64,000 bases of DNA from Strix aluco (taxonomy: Eukaryota > Chordata > Aves > Strigiformes > Strigidae). Below, piece by piece: positions 28,420 to 42,400 of the stretch. The notes below the pieces were generated by a model. That model ran no database searches. It saw nothing but the letters and a program-made list of their open reading frames with translations, and was not told where the DNA came from. Position numbers and translations under genes: made by a program. The stretch lies in NCBI RefSeq assembly GCF_031877795.1, contig NC_133943.1:8797001-8861000 (forward strand), in the 5' to 3' direction. Position 1 is the first letter of the stretch, and each line of letters opens with the position of its first letter.

Positions 28420-30300
28420 AGCTGTGGATTGCCATATTTCAGGATCAGTTGCATTAAAAAATTTGGCAAGTGCTCCACAAGCACTTTAGCTACATTTCAA
28501 ATACCTAGTCTGGTTTTTAAAGCCTAAATCTCAACCCAGCTGAAACACAAGCAAAAGCCCCCTCAGAAAGGGTGCGATTAGTGTGGTGAAATGATGGGCT
28601 TCTCTTTGCCATGCATTGCTGATCTGCCCTGCAGCCAAAACTGGAAGGCTCCAGTTTTCCCAGCTGAGTAGAAGACAAGGTTAGTGCTGCAGAGCTACCA
28701 TTATGACAGCATTTACAGGGCTTGAGGATAACAGGGAGGATTTTGGACTTCCATGGACTACTCTGTGCTGCTGGCAGCCCTGCCTCCTGCTCCGGCACCC
28801 CAGGGCCAAGCCAAGGTCCACAGCACAGTTCTGGGCTGCCCCCCCTGTGCTACCCACACACATGTCCATGCAGCCCACAGTGTCCAAACCATCCCCATCC
28901 TCAGGGTCAGCTCTAAACACAACACAGGGATATGTCTGAGAACTAAACAGCCACAGCCTGCTTGCCAGCTCTGCGACACTGAAGGCCTGGGAACGGGGTT
29001 GGCAGGTCCTGCCAGTGCCCCTGAGCATGGGGTAGGTGTGTGGGGGCAGCTTGTTGCTGCAGAGAAGGACTGGGAACAAATTCTGACCCCAGCAGCAGCA
29101 ATGTTCTCCCCCACAGCTCTTCTGTCCCACTAGAATCAGCAGAAGGTGAATGCCATCCTTCATCTCTTCTTTTTCACTGGTTTTAGTGTCCCCAGAGCCT
29201 TTCCACGGAGATTACAGGATTTTTGCCTATGCTGCTCAGAAACACTGAGCTGGCTTCACCCACCTCCCATGGGCATCTGAAGGGATGGCCAGGTTTCCAA
29301 GATGTGGCTGTGCTCTGTGCTGTGCTTCTCACCTGCAATTCTCTAGAAGATAAATGGGCAGTGCTGGTGGGACTGAGCACTCCAGTCTCATCCGTACAAA
29401 ACCCAGCCAGACAACACTATGCTACCCTGTGACTGGGTGCTGGGGCCCTAAACAAAGCACCCTGGGGCCACATGGTGCAGGTCTTCATTGCTAAGCAGAC
29501 TCCACCACAGGTCATTGCCATGAGGACCAAAAGGCAACTCCAAACAAATTACTGGGCTCCCTTATTCACATTGATGGGGGGACATAGATTTACAAGTGAG
29601 GGCATGGGGGTTTGTGGGGACAGGATTGAAAAAATTCCCTGCAGTTTGGTCTTCTGGGCTTTTTCCCACCTCTGGAAATGGTGCAGTACTTCTTTGGAGA
29701 GCTGAGACAGCACACCAGTCATTTTAACATCTGGGGAATAACTCGTGTTCAAATGCCTTAGGATGTGGCATAAAAAATACAATTGCTAGTGGTAAATTAC
29801 AAAGTTTATTAACATAGTCTCCAAGGGTCATTCAAACATGCTGAATCACAGGCAGAATTGGTACCCCTTAAGTAATCTGCATTTTTGATTTATACTTACA
29901 GCATTCTTGTGGATTAATTTTTCTCTTGATTATGTAAAAGCAATAAGAACTGTATTTGCTGATTTTTTTTTTTTTTTTTCAATTTGAAGTTAGGCAGCAT
30001 TCCATGTTATTTCTTCTCTCTTCTGTTTCTCACAGTATAAGTTGCATTCAAGGAAGAATATTAGTAAAAATGGAGAAGAACAAATTTAATTCTGTAACAT
30101 GGTATTAGTAAGAAGGCAGATGCCAGAAATACCTATGAATAATGCATAGGCACCTTCTCAAAGAAGCTTCTTTATGCAATGAGTTTTAAAGGTGACATGG
30201 CAAAATTTGCACAGAGATTTTGAATTTTCACAGTTTAAGCTTTGGCCTTTGGTTTACACCCATTGATATTTTGAGGGCTCATAAGTATCTCAATGCAGGA
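28420..30300. other. TIMD4 downstream flank; no gene seen
   Basis: Several overlapping open frames of 60-160 codons occur on both strands at 28,520-29,430 because this patch is GC-rich; none resembles a known family. AATAAA on the minus strand at 29,805-29,810 could be a second TIMD4 3' end. Confidence 0.4.
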
Positions 30301-30353
30301 TGAAACAGGCCCTCTTTATTTTCCATGGCATCCACAGATGATGTAGGAGCTCT

Positions 30354-30492
30354 TCACAGGGAAAAAATGCTGTTTTCTCCTTCAGTGCCACTGAAAACTT
30401 TTTCAAGGTCTTCTGCTGGTCCAAGGCTGTAGTGAGAAGCATAGATTACTATGGATGGGGCAAAAGCACATTGCTGCTTCAGAGCATCCTTT
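30354..30492 (-). CDS. TIMD4: TIMD4 terminal coding exon
   Basis: The exon completes a phase-2 codon after acceptor ACATAAG and runs KDALKQQC... to GTEGENSIFSL and TGA. The end resembles mammalian TIM-4 (GREDEDGLFTL), including an upstream tyrosine in the HYSLG position. The acceptor is weak, and another AG a few bases inside is possible. AATAAA lies at 30,315-30,320, only 34 nt past the stop. Confidence 0.75.
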
Positions 30493-33400
30493 CTTATGTG
30501 TAATGACAGCAAATTCCCATTGAAACAGAGACCAGAAGCTACTGAATTCACTGACTTCAATGTTGCAATGTCTACTTTTTACATCAGAGGAACATTTACC
30601 TTGCTTGCATTCTTCTAATGCATAGGAAAGGGCTGTTCAGATCTTATAATGACACTTGTAGGGTAACCACCCTGGGATTTGGAAAAGAGTCCCTCCCCAG
30701 TCCTTATCTCCTAGGTGGGGTATGCAGTGGGGGTCCATCTACCATTGAAAAATGATCTTTGGCAAAGGGATGAATCTTGTCCTGGCTTTGGCTGGGATAG
30801 AGTTAATTTTCTTCCTAGTAGCTGGTACAGGGCTTCGTTTTGGATATAGCATGAGAATGTTGATAATACACTGTTTTAGTTGTTGCTAAGTAGCACTTTT
30901 ATCCTAAGTTAAGGACTTTTCAGTTTCCCATGCTCTGTCAGCAAGCAGGTGCACAAGAAGCTGGGAGGAAGCATGGCCAGGACAGCTGACCTGAACTAGC
31001 CAAAGGGATATTCTATACCATAGGACGTCATGCTCAGTATGTAAACCAGGAGGAGTTGGCAGAGGGGGATCAGTCAGTGAGTGAACAACTGCATTGTGTA
31101 TCACCTGTCTTTTCTTGGGTTTTATTTATCTCTCTTTTTGTTATAATCCTTTTCATTATAATATTATTATTATTATAGTCTATTATTTTTGTTATTATTA
31201 TATTTTATTTTAGTTATTAAACTGTTCTTATCTCAACCTACAACTGTTAATTTATTTCGATTCTCCTCCCTGTCCCACTGGGAGTAGGGAGGACTGAGCA
31301 AGTGGCTGTGTGGTTCTTAGATGCTGGCTGGGGTTAAACGACGACAACAACACTTCTCTGGACTACCCAGTGGTTTGTCTAGAGAAAATCCTTTTTTCAA
31401 GATAAGCCAGAAGACATGAACTTATCCGTTACACCTACTCAGGGTGACTCATCACACTTCCATATTTCATATCTGCCTCAAAATAATCACCTCAGATACT
31501 TCAGTGTGACCCAAGGAGTGTGTGAGAGGATGCAGCAGCCCCATGAGAGCTGCAAGATTTATCTAGTTGTGGAAGGCTTTGTTTGCCACACTGCTGCAGC
31601 GTGCCCTTCCTGGGGTCCATTCTTTGCATATTGGCATGAATTGCCACTCCATGGAGGACTGTCCATAAATCCCTGATCTGTTTCTGAGCAATCATTTTGC
31701 TAGTTGATCATCAGAACCATTTCTTTAAAATAACCCCACCAGGGTCATGCCCTGGTATTTGATCACAGAATAAAGCAGATTAGGTACTTCCTTAAAATGG
31801 GGTTACCACATAACCCCAGTTACTACATAACTGGTAAGTACCAGTTGCTGAATTTCTCCAGTGCTATGGATGTGTGTTCATTGCTACATAGCAGCAGTAT
31901 CCCGGAACCACTGTTTGATTTTCTGGGGTGAAGTTATCTGAAGCTTGCTAGTAACACAACGTTGGTAGTCAGCACCACAAGTCAATACTACACCCATTAC
32001 AATCAGCAGCCAATACCTTCCTGCCTCTGAGAAAAATGACATTGGAACTTTTAAAAGAAATTACAAAATGGATTACCTTTTTATTATAAACTTCTTTGTG
32101 CGTTTACCTAGAAGCAAAATAATATTAATGTCACAATGGCAAAAAGAAATCTGTAATTCTAATGCATCAGTCAAATGAGTTCAGAAACAAAGATAGCAAG
32201 TTGCAAAAATTTGTGGGCTAAGCAGGAAAGAAAGGATCTCATTCTGATTTAAGTTACACCAATGTCTGTTGGGAGCAATTCCAGGAAACTATGGGACCTC
32301 TTTACTGTAAACCAAGAGTCAACAAGATGAGCCAGACCTGCAACAAGTGAGTGAACAGGTTCTTTGCACAGGCTTCCTCCTGCTGCATCCCCACCAACTC
32401 ATGCTCCCTGGTCTCCTCGTGGTGACAGAGTCCTGGAGTAAGGACAGCAACCCCCATAAAATTAACAGCGTGCTGTCACAGGAGCCATGTCAGATATATC
32501 AGAAGATTAACCAGAGATACAGAAAGACATCTGCACTAGGCCAGCATTAGAAACATTAATCAATTATGTGTTTAGGGATACTTACGTTTCCAGAACAATG
32601 AGAGCATCAATATGAGAATAATGGACACTGCTATGAGACAGGCAATGAGAATGGCATAGCTGGGAAACTGGAAGGAAGAAGAGAAAGACTGAAAAGGCTT
32701 TAGAAACATGTTTACTTCAGACTTATTCACACAGGAGTAAGTTGACGTACTGGCTACGAGCTCTGAAGTATCTGTGTTGGGCTGGAGTTTGCAATGCTTT
32801 TCTGCGCTTGCCTGTACAAACTATGGAGAAGACACATCAGGTTGATCACGATGAACAATATGAATTACCTGTTAAGTATGTAATAAATCTTCTTATCAAG
32901 CATTTGAGCCTAGATTTATTCCATTTAACATGAACTTCTTAATAAGGTTTCTAAAGTAGGAGCTTAGTCACCCTCAGCCTTCTCTTAATTAGAGACAGGG
33001 AAGTGTAACAACCCTCCTAAATTGCCTTTTGCCTGGTCACACCCCGAGGATGCTACCTCTGCCTCTCTTACAGGGGTGACAGGGGGATGAGGTTTTTCTG
33101 AAGTGTCCAAGCCAGATGGGATGGTCACAGGCTTTGGTTACATCCACTGAAAAGATGAATAGAGGGTTCCTGAACTTCTAAACAAAAGTTCAAGCTACTG
33201 TTTGCAAACACTGTCCCTTTAGTATGAATACATTGAAAATCACTAGCATGTCCTGCTGTCCTTCTGGCTTGTAGTTAAACACTTTTAAAACTTAGAGAAA
33301 GTTTTACCTTATCTCCATTATCGTCATGCTTCTTAGCCTTGCTGTCTGAACTTGCTGAAATCCGGGAAAATAAAAGAGATTGAAATTATTACTGGCACAG

Positions 33401-36400
33401 TCACCTGAAGGAGTGAGGGCCACTGTGGTTGTCACTGCTTTAGCCAAGGAGTAATGAACTCTCAGGGACTGAGGAGGGCTAAATCTGGCCCTGAGCAGGA
33501 GAAATAAAGCATCTTGCAACCAAAAGGGAACAATCTGTTTCCGCCACAAACGGTATATCAGGCAGTCATTGGGAAGTGTCAGTCTTCATCAAGGAAAGAA
33601 GAGACTTCCCAGGGACAGCCCAGGAATCCAGACAGTAGAAACTTTTCTGCTGTGAGGGAGTTTTCACTTCTGTAAGTATGACAAGATGTTGTAGAGAGCG
33701 GAGATAGTAACCAAGGTACAAGTCTAAGTGGAGGAACTGCCTCAGTTTAATTGTGGTCAGAGTTGTGTGTGATTGTAGTTTTTGAAAGCTGCATTAGTAC
33801 TGAAAACCACAGGAAACATCTTTACGTTCAGATAACGTACCACAGATTTAAGAAACCTCTATGAAGATCATGCATTTTTTTTTCTATTTAGGGATATCAA
33901 GAGTAATTCAGTTCTAGTTTTCTAAGTTTTGGAAATAGGGATAAACTAAATGAATGCTCAAGAACACTTGTGGCAAACTTTTCTGCTGTTATCCTATGAT
34001 CCTACTCTCTTACTTTTGCTAGTGAATTTAAAGACACAAAAAGTTATTCTAGGCTTGGGCCTTGGCTCATCGTGACCTCATGATACAAAGTAGTGAGGTT
34101 TTTCAGTATTTGGAGCACGATCTGTCACAGGAAGCACCCAATATTTAGCAGCATCTTAAAAACAGAGGAGTCACTCAGCTTAGTGAATCAAAACCTCAGT
34201 TTACATCCTATGATGAGGAAGCTCCTATGCCTTAGGTAATGACTTAATGTGTAAAAAGACTGATGAGTTTTGCTTTCACAGGTTTGACAAGAGAACAACC
34301 ATGGAGCCTCAATCTGAGCAAAATGTACCAGGGATCAGATGAGTCATTTGCCGAGGCATGTGTATGCAACACGCTTGTGATGCCCAAGACAGCAGCCAAA
34401 GGAAACTTTATATGCATGAGACACCCAGAATGTCACATGGTGATGGAGATGATCAGATTGTCACAAATAATCCCATTAGAAAAAAAAAAAATTGCTTTTT
34501 TTCTTTATTTTCAGATACGTTACTCAGTGAATAACCTAATCTCCCCCAAATTTCTTAGGTCTGAACAGCTCTCTCTCAGAGCTGAGTTGATTTGTCTCCA
34601 TGTACCAAATAACGTGCTTGCATTTTATCAAAGACATGGACAGGGCACAGGTAGCTCATATGGATGCAACGGTAGCTAGAAATTTGCACTGGAGTAGAAA
34701 AGTGATTATGGCTAATAAGAACTACAGCTAATCAAATACTGGTAATAAAACCCTAGCAAGTGCTGAAAATCCCAGGGATACACAAACATTGCAACCTGCC
34801 ATACACCTGTTTTATCTTTCTCTTTCCTTCTTTCAGAAGAGAAGAGAACTGTAGTTCAGCAGAACTACCCCCAAATACACAAGAAATGCATCTCTCACTC
34901 TGACATGCACTTCCTACAAGTCAAAATTAAACTTTCTGGCAGCATGCTGCAGCCTGGCTGATGGGAGCAACGATTGCTGCTTACTTTCCTTACCTGAAGG
35001 AGCAAGGGTTCTCTTTGGGGTCTGAAGCATGGTTGGCGCTGGCGGGGTCGTTGCTGGGGGACAGCAAGCAAAGACAGAAGAGAAACTAAATCAGAGCCCA
35101 GTCTGCAGGAACCGACCACCCCAGCTAACCCAACCTATCTGTCAAGGATGGTTCTTGGAGATGGAGTGCTCTCTCAACCACAGGTTTCTCTCCCAGCCCC
35201 TGTGCTAACATCAGTACACAGTCCAGCAACAAATTAGCCTTCCCTTACGTTTCAATAAGGCTGAAGTTGTCCCATTTAGTGCATTATTTCACAGAGTAAA
35301 AGGAGACTGATTTAAGAACTTAACTTGACTTACGGCTCTTACTAGACAGTGCTCAATTATGCTGCAGCATTTTCACACATTATGACAGTTGGGCTCTCGG
35401 AAATAGTATGACACAGTTTTTGCATGGGTAGGAGTGTACGTGACTCATGTAAGCATGGTACATTTTCTGCTGTTATTGCTTTTGTGGTGGCTCTTTCTAG
35501 CCCACAGTCACAACTTAAGTTGATCCCAGAATGCCAGAGGTAAGACCCTTTGAAAACTTCCTGTTTACAATGGCAGAATATAGGTATTATCTGGAACCAT
35601 ATCAGAAAGATGACAAGTGAGAGAGGGGTGAGAAACCCTTACAAATGCTGAAGAGCCCAGTTTAGCCTCTTCTGTGAGCCCTCTCCTTGGGCATTAAGGA
35701 ACAGTTTCCTAAACTCTATTTCTGCTCTAAGTCTCTAGGTCTAGCAAAAGAAGAACTGCAAAAATCTACTGTGTTTTTAAGAATGAAGAGATTGTTGGCA
35801 CTAACTGAAACTTAAGGGATTCTCTTAACAGTCAAATTTGACATATCATCCTTGAATTTTAGCTTTCCTTTTATTAAGTCCTCATTTGAGGGCATCTGGT
35901 GGGCAGACTATCACACCTGAATAACTTGACCCATTCTGCTTTTATACTTGACTGAGAGACATAAAGTGAAAACTTCATGTAAGTTTGTTCATTTCTCAGA
36001 TATGGTATGACTTTGTATACCAGTTCCTGTGATAATTGCCTGTTGCTTTCCATCATGACCAAGGACACATCTTGAGCACTGGAGAGCTGAGCCTGCAGCC
36101 ACATCTGGCTGAATATATTCAGTGAGGCTCAAAGCTCACAACACTTGGGGAAGATATAAAATTGAAAGCTCAATGAACTCACAGTGATGACAAATTGGAT
36201 ATCTGTGAATTCAGCTTGGGTGGTGACAAAGACTAGTTCTTAACTTCTCTCAGACCTGAGATATCCGATAATAGTGAGTGACTCACAACTTACTTCCTTT
36301 GGAGGCTTAAAAACATGTTTTTCTCGGCTGTTGTTACATCCTGATTTCAAACATTTTCTGTGTGGACCCCAGATACCTCTTACTTCCCAATACAATTAAT

Positions 36401-39400
36401 AGCTATCAGTACATGTTTGCTATGCTCTTAAGAATAGTCAGTAGTTTTGGTTATGTTTTCATTTATCTGGTCATGCAACTTCTGACCTTGTAACGTTATC
36501 CTACTCACCTGCAGTTGGCACATCTTCCACCATGAGAGAAGTGTGAGCACCTTTAGTTGTCTCTGCAGTCAGAAGTGTACTTGGGGATTCAGCAGTCACT
36601 GAAACAAAGTAAAATGTGATGCTTATAAAGATCACTGCTTAGGAAGGTCTTCACTGGCATTCAAAATTGCTTGCCCAGTTCTGCATCTGCAACTAATAGG
36701 TGAAAATCTGCACCTTGGTTTTCATGTCTGCAGCTCATTCTACACAGATGACTGATGTACTTTACTAGCATGGCCAGTGGTTAGATGCTTTAACTGTTCA
36801 GCTGTAGATGTAACTGTTACCAAGTTTAACTGAGGCACATTGTTATGACTGGAAGACAAGAGATGACATCAAAAAGCTGTCTGAAGAGCTCAAGTCAAAA
36901 AGAACTTCAAGTGATGGAAGACCCAAAAACTGTACAAAAAACAGCCTTGTGTGCAGACATCAGTCTGTGGAAAAGAAGTCACTGTGTGGATAAAGTAGCA
37001 ACCTAGGAGTGGTTAGGATGATAATAGGTCACTCTGATCAACTAAATATTAATAATAACAGCAGCCGTCATATGGGATGACAGTGTAAATACTCAGTTTT
37101 AACTCAATGTTTTGAATTCTCACTGACTTTATTGCTCAAGCAGAACATGCTCTAAACTAACCTTTCAGCAGACCATTTCAATTGTCTTTCTCAAATCAAG
37201 AAAAAAATCAGTGCATATTTGAGTGAATCTCTCTTACTCCATCCCAGGTGCAGGAATTTGCATTTATTTCTGTTATACTTCATGAGGTTTCTGTCACATT
37301 ATTTCTCCAGCCTGTTAAAATTCCTCTGAAAGCAAGCCTGACCCTTTGCTTGGCCATTCACCCAGCCTGGCATCATCCACAGCATTTGACCCAGGTTTCC
37401 TTAAACATACAGAGACATACCTATAGGCATCTTGGAGAAAACTTCCCAGATACAAACATAAGTTTCTGGAGAGTCTCTACAACACCAGAGTCAGGCTAAC
37501 ACAGACCATCTCTACTACACAGAAAAAAGAAAGGACTGGTGCTGGTTACCCTTTGTACCTCCAGGAAGAGTGACAGATTCTGCTGGGCAGAACATGTCGT
37601 CATCTTCAGTCCTCATGTCAGCTGCTTGGAAACTAGTTGACAAATCTGGGAGAGCACTGGTTGTCACCATAGTTGCTGGAAAAGTATCATTTGCTGTCAC
37701 AGCAAATGTTGGGTGAGCAGTGGTCTCCAGTGTAATTACTGCTGGAGTCTCGGTGTTTACAGTTGTTGCTGGGGGGACAGTGGTTATCAGGACAGCAGTC
37801 TCTGCTGTTGTTTGACGATTGGTGGATGCAGTTGTTGCTTCAGGGACGTTGGTTGTCAGGAGGACAGCAGTCTCTGCTGTTGTTTGACGATTGGTGGTTG
37901 CAGTTGTTTCTTCAGGGACGTTGGTTGTCAGGAGAACAGCAGTCTCTGCTGTTGTTTGATGATCAGAGGTTGCTTGGGGAGCAAAAGTTGTTTTTCTAAA
38001 ATGTCTGGGGGAAACGGGAGCCTTTCTTGTAGTGGTTATCCTCACTGGAGGGGCTGCATGGAAAAAACATAGCCAAGAGAAAAGCTAGATGAGAGCATTC
38101 ACAACTGACCCTGAGGAAAGCCAACCCAGAAATGACTGAAACTTATCTAGCCACTGAAATATTAAGAATGAAAGTGGGAGAGTCGTTATTTAAAAGGCTG
38201 TTTAATTAGCAGAAAACATGCTCCAGCCAGAGCAATTCCCAGATTTACAGATTTGCTTTTTTTTTTTGGTAGATTTCAAACACATCCTCCTTGACTCTCT
38301 TAGGGAAATGGAAGGGCCAGAACTTTGTGTGGTAAAACCCAAACACTTGCAAACTTTGTGATTTTGCTTTACAATGTCATCATAAAACTAAAATAAATAA
38401 AATAGCTCGATTTTCAGCTACAAACTTCTTGCTAATGTTTTCAACCAGTCCTTTTTTATGAACTCTCTTGCCCTCAAACTCAGGGGTAGACATGGAATTG
38501 CAGCATTTTTCCCCCATTCTCCTGTTATATCACTTACAGGCATACAAAAGTGCTGTGTACATCAGCACCAATTGCACTCCTGAACACCCTGTAAAACTCA
38601 GAAAAAAACTCAGAAAAAAAAATTCAGCAAAATAATAGGAAGGGAAAAAAGTCTTTCAAGACTCTGAGAAAAAATTTCTAAACATGTAGGTCTCATTATG
38701 ACATGAACCAAATGAAAACCTTTTGTTAGGGTACATCCCAAATGAAAAACTGAATTTCATTCCAAGGGCTCTTCAAGCGAAAAATCACTTTTTTAATTCC
38801 ATCATCTTTTAAAACATCAAATATAGCTACACAATGAAAAATTAAATATTCATTTGAAAGGCAAAAAAGGGTAAAAGCTAGTGTTTTCTCATCAAAACTG
38901 CTCATTGAATGTGATTCAAACTGGTTGCAGACCTCCCTTGAAAACTACACAATTTAGGAAAAACACTTTTTGCCAAAACAAACAAACAAAAAAAGCACAC
39001 ATAAACTCTAATTTTAAATTTATATCTAGAAAGAGGTTTCTGACTACTGGCTGTATCATGAAGGTCCCCAAACTCACCTCTGACCTCCAGCTGTATATTC
39101 TGTTTGATGTCGTTGAACCAACCCGCGATCTCTACGCGGCAGCAGTATGTACCTGCATCTTCTGCCTTCACTCTCCCAATCGTGAGAGACACATCTCCAG
39201 AGGAAATATTGCCCCGGAGACTGTACCTCTGAGATTTTCTGAATGTCACCCTATCCCCAGTGGTGTGCAAAATTTTGTTATTGCACTTTGATTTTGGGCA
39301 CGAGCCTCTGCCCCAGCACATATCGGAGATGTCCTTATCTTGCGTCACATGGTAGAAGCAAGACAACTGAACAGGTTTCCCTATTACTCCTCTAACAACA

Positions 39401-42400
39401 GCTTCGGATGCGGTGTGCACTGTCAAGGAAGAACAAGGAAAGATGAGCGTTGGCCGTCTCTACCTATGCAACACAATGAGGCAGGAAAAGGAGCCCTCCT
39501 GCCTGCAGGCAGGCCACAGCTACTGATCCCCAACCTTCCCCCAGAGTCTGGGGCAGCTAACGGCCTGGGGCACTACGGGCAACAGCCAGGAGCTCACAGA
39601 CATTGGCTTGCTGCTGGAGGGCTCCATGCTCTGGCCCCAGCCAGCTGCTGGAGGGCTGCTCACAAAACGCGTTGTTCACATCAAACATGTAGTGAGTGAA
39701 GCTGAGGTCTGTCACTGGCAGCCCAAGTGCAGACTAGACTTGTGCAAATGGAATTTTGGAACTCTGCTCCCATCCCGTGTCCTCTCCTAAGAGACTGTTT
39801 GAAAGTTGTTCAGAAACCTGGTGTGAAATACATCTGGTTTTCTTAGTCTACCATCATCGCCTTCAAAAAGAAAATGCTGTCATAGTTGCCTTTCACTGAC
39901 AGTCTCAATAGCAGGGTCCAAAATACCTATTCGTGTGTGAAATTAGGGCCTAATTAATCTGGCAGAGCCGTGAGATCTGTCTACGGGAACCTGTTCTCAG
40001 AAAGTGCACTGCTTTTTCTCTTTCTGAGAAAGCCCTGCCAACTATTCCACTTACCTTGCATAGCACTGTGTACACAGAAGCTTTAACTGTTAGTGTTATA
40101 CTGATGTTAAAAAGAGCATACACATGCTTTCCTTGTGCTTCTACTCTTAATGATCAGCTTTCCTTGGTATTTACAACCAATACCCACCTTAGCATCTGGT
40201 TTGAATCTTTGCTACATAATTGTTCCCTCTTAACTGTCTATGCAGTTCCCAGGTTGCCCTAGAAGAGATTTTCTCTTCATACAAAAATGGTTCCCATACA
40301 GGAACAAATCTTTTCTGGTTTACATTCATCTAGTCTGTATTGGTCCTCCTCCCTTGTTGCCTTTTCCCCCCGTTATCATTTACATACAGCAGAGCAGGAA
40401 CTGAGGCACCTGGAGATCATCCTGATCTGGTCCTCTGCTGCAGCAAGAGGACCATCCTGAAGAGCTTATGTCTCATGGCCAGCTTTCTTACCCCAAAGAG
40501 GACTTACAGCAGTTGCTGTTATTATCACCAGCTTTGGCCCTGGTTTGCCAAAAATTTCTATTTTGCCAGCTGTTTGAATGCCTTTTCTTTCTGGCATGAC
40601 TCCCAGATAGCAAACATATGCTTCCAACTGTGTCCGTGTCCCTTTTGTTTTGTCTTTAATGGACTATTCCCCAGGTGAGGTTTTAGTCTGTGGCAGGCTG
40701 CCTCATGACTTGTTATTGGGATGACATTTCAGCTTCATTATTGCTTATTCCATTGGCAAGATAAGCCAACTTTTTCAGATTTCCGCAGCTCCGAATGCTA
40801 GAAGAGTAGAGGCAGACAAAACAACGTGCAATATGGTCCGAAGGGCAGAAGACTTTGCAGTGAAATGAAGGTAGGATGGGCCAAAAACTGAATTCCTAAA
40901 TACAGGATAAGGCTTTGCAAGATGGCTGCTTGGTTTAGTCCTTGGAAAGGCTAGGTTCATTTGCCTTGTTACAGCAAAACAAACAGAAAAAACAGCCTCT
41001 TTCTGTGATGACAGAACATAACAGTTCATCCAATTGACCTTGAAAGCATCTCTAGGGGAGCAGGGTGTTAGTCACTGAGTGGGTTAACACATATTTTCAA
41101 GTCACCCCAACAAAGATGTATGCAAAACCAAGACCAGCTTGAACTGTTCCTGGAGTTAAGGTCATTGCTGCTTGAGGAAAAATGAGCTCATCTTCTGTTC
41201 TTATTTCATCCCAGTCCTGCACAGCACAAAACCAGTTTCATTAAGCAACCCTTTACAAATGAAAATTTGCCTTCTCTTTGAAAGAAGCAGAGCCCTGAAC
41301 TTATTAAATAAATAAATTTAAAAAAAAAAAAAAAAAAAAGAAGAAGAGGGAAAACACAAGGCACCAGAGTGTCTCCAGTGCAGTTTCCCATCAGTACTGG
41401 TGCTAGAAAGTTACAGGTTTTGCAGTTTCAAATCCTCTTTTAATTTATATTAAGCTAATGTTCCTAACATCTGCCTGCACTGCAGGTTGGTACAGAAAGC
41501 TTCAATACCACAACAGCCTTGATTCAACAGTATGAACCTCTGTAAGGATTAAATGACTTCCTTCTCAGTTACAGCCTCTTCCACAGACACATTTTTCAAA
41601 ATAAATAGTCAATAGGACTGAATCACAGAATCATCTATGTTGGAAAGGACCTTGAAGATCATCTAGTCCAACCGTTAACCTAGCACTGACAGATCCCAAC
41701 TACACCATATCCCTAAGCGCTATGTCGAATGCACATGTCTTTGAAATTCAGAGGTTCCTGAGACTGTTATATTGTAACACCCTAGTCTTACTGTGAGAAG
41801 AATCCTACCCTGTCTGTGGCAGTGATCCTCCTAGGCATCCAGATTTGACCCAAGGCACCCTGAGCATCAGCTATACCTGAGTAGTCCCGCTGAAGTCAGT
41901 GAGGTTTGCCACTCTAAATCCTTAATCCAGGTGAGAGAGAAATGGACTCCAAATGTTTAATGTATCTTCCAAAATAGAAAGGGGTATTCATAATTCTTCA
42001 GATCATACACATATATACATATTTACATATAGTGTCTCTTGAACCAACCCTTAGTGACAGTTGGTATTAAGCAGTAACTCCAACAGTTGCTGTTGTAGTG
42101 GTCTTCTCTCCCATAGACTACTCATTGGACTCCCATTAGGGGCTCATGCCCCACTGAAAGTGGGTGAACCCACATTCCTGAGCCATCTCAGGCAATTTGG
42201 AAACTGCATTGCTGATGCCTAAATGCACATGCAGAAATGTAGCTGATACCAATCACGCTTGCAAGACCCAGTCTCCCAAGTTACTCTTCTTTGACTTCTA
42301 TCTCTTTTAGGATTCAGATTTTAGATGGGTAAACTGAACATTCTGGAGTAAAAGGAGACAAATCTCTAGCCATGTTTTCCCATATTCAGTTCATAGCAGC

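Noticed and set aside
33061-33110. Possible extra TIMD4 exon (AAAACCTCATCCCCC with a GTAAGA donor)
   Set aside because: Its 26-nt length would break the phase-0 junction between exon 6 and the membrane exon.
34263-34679. 138-codon open frame on the plus strand
   Set aside because: Antisense inside a TIMD4 intron, no domain, no promoter or splice signals noted.
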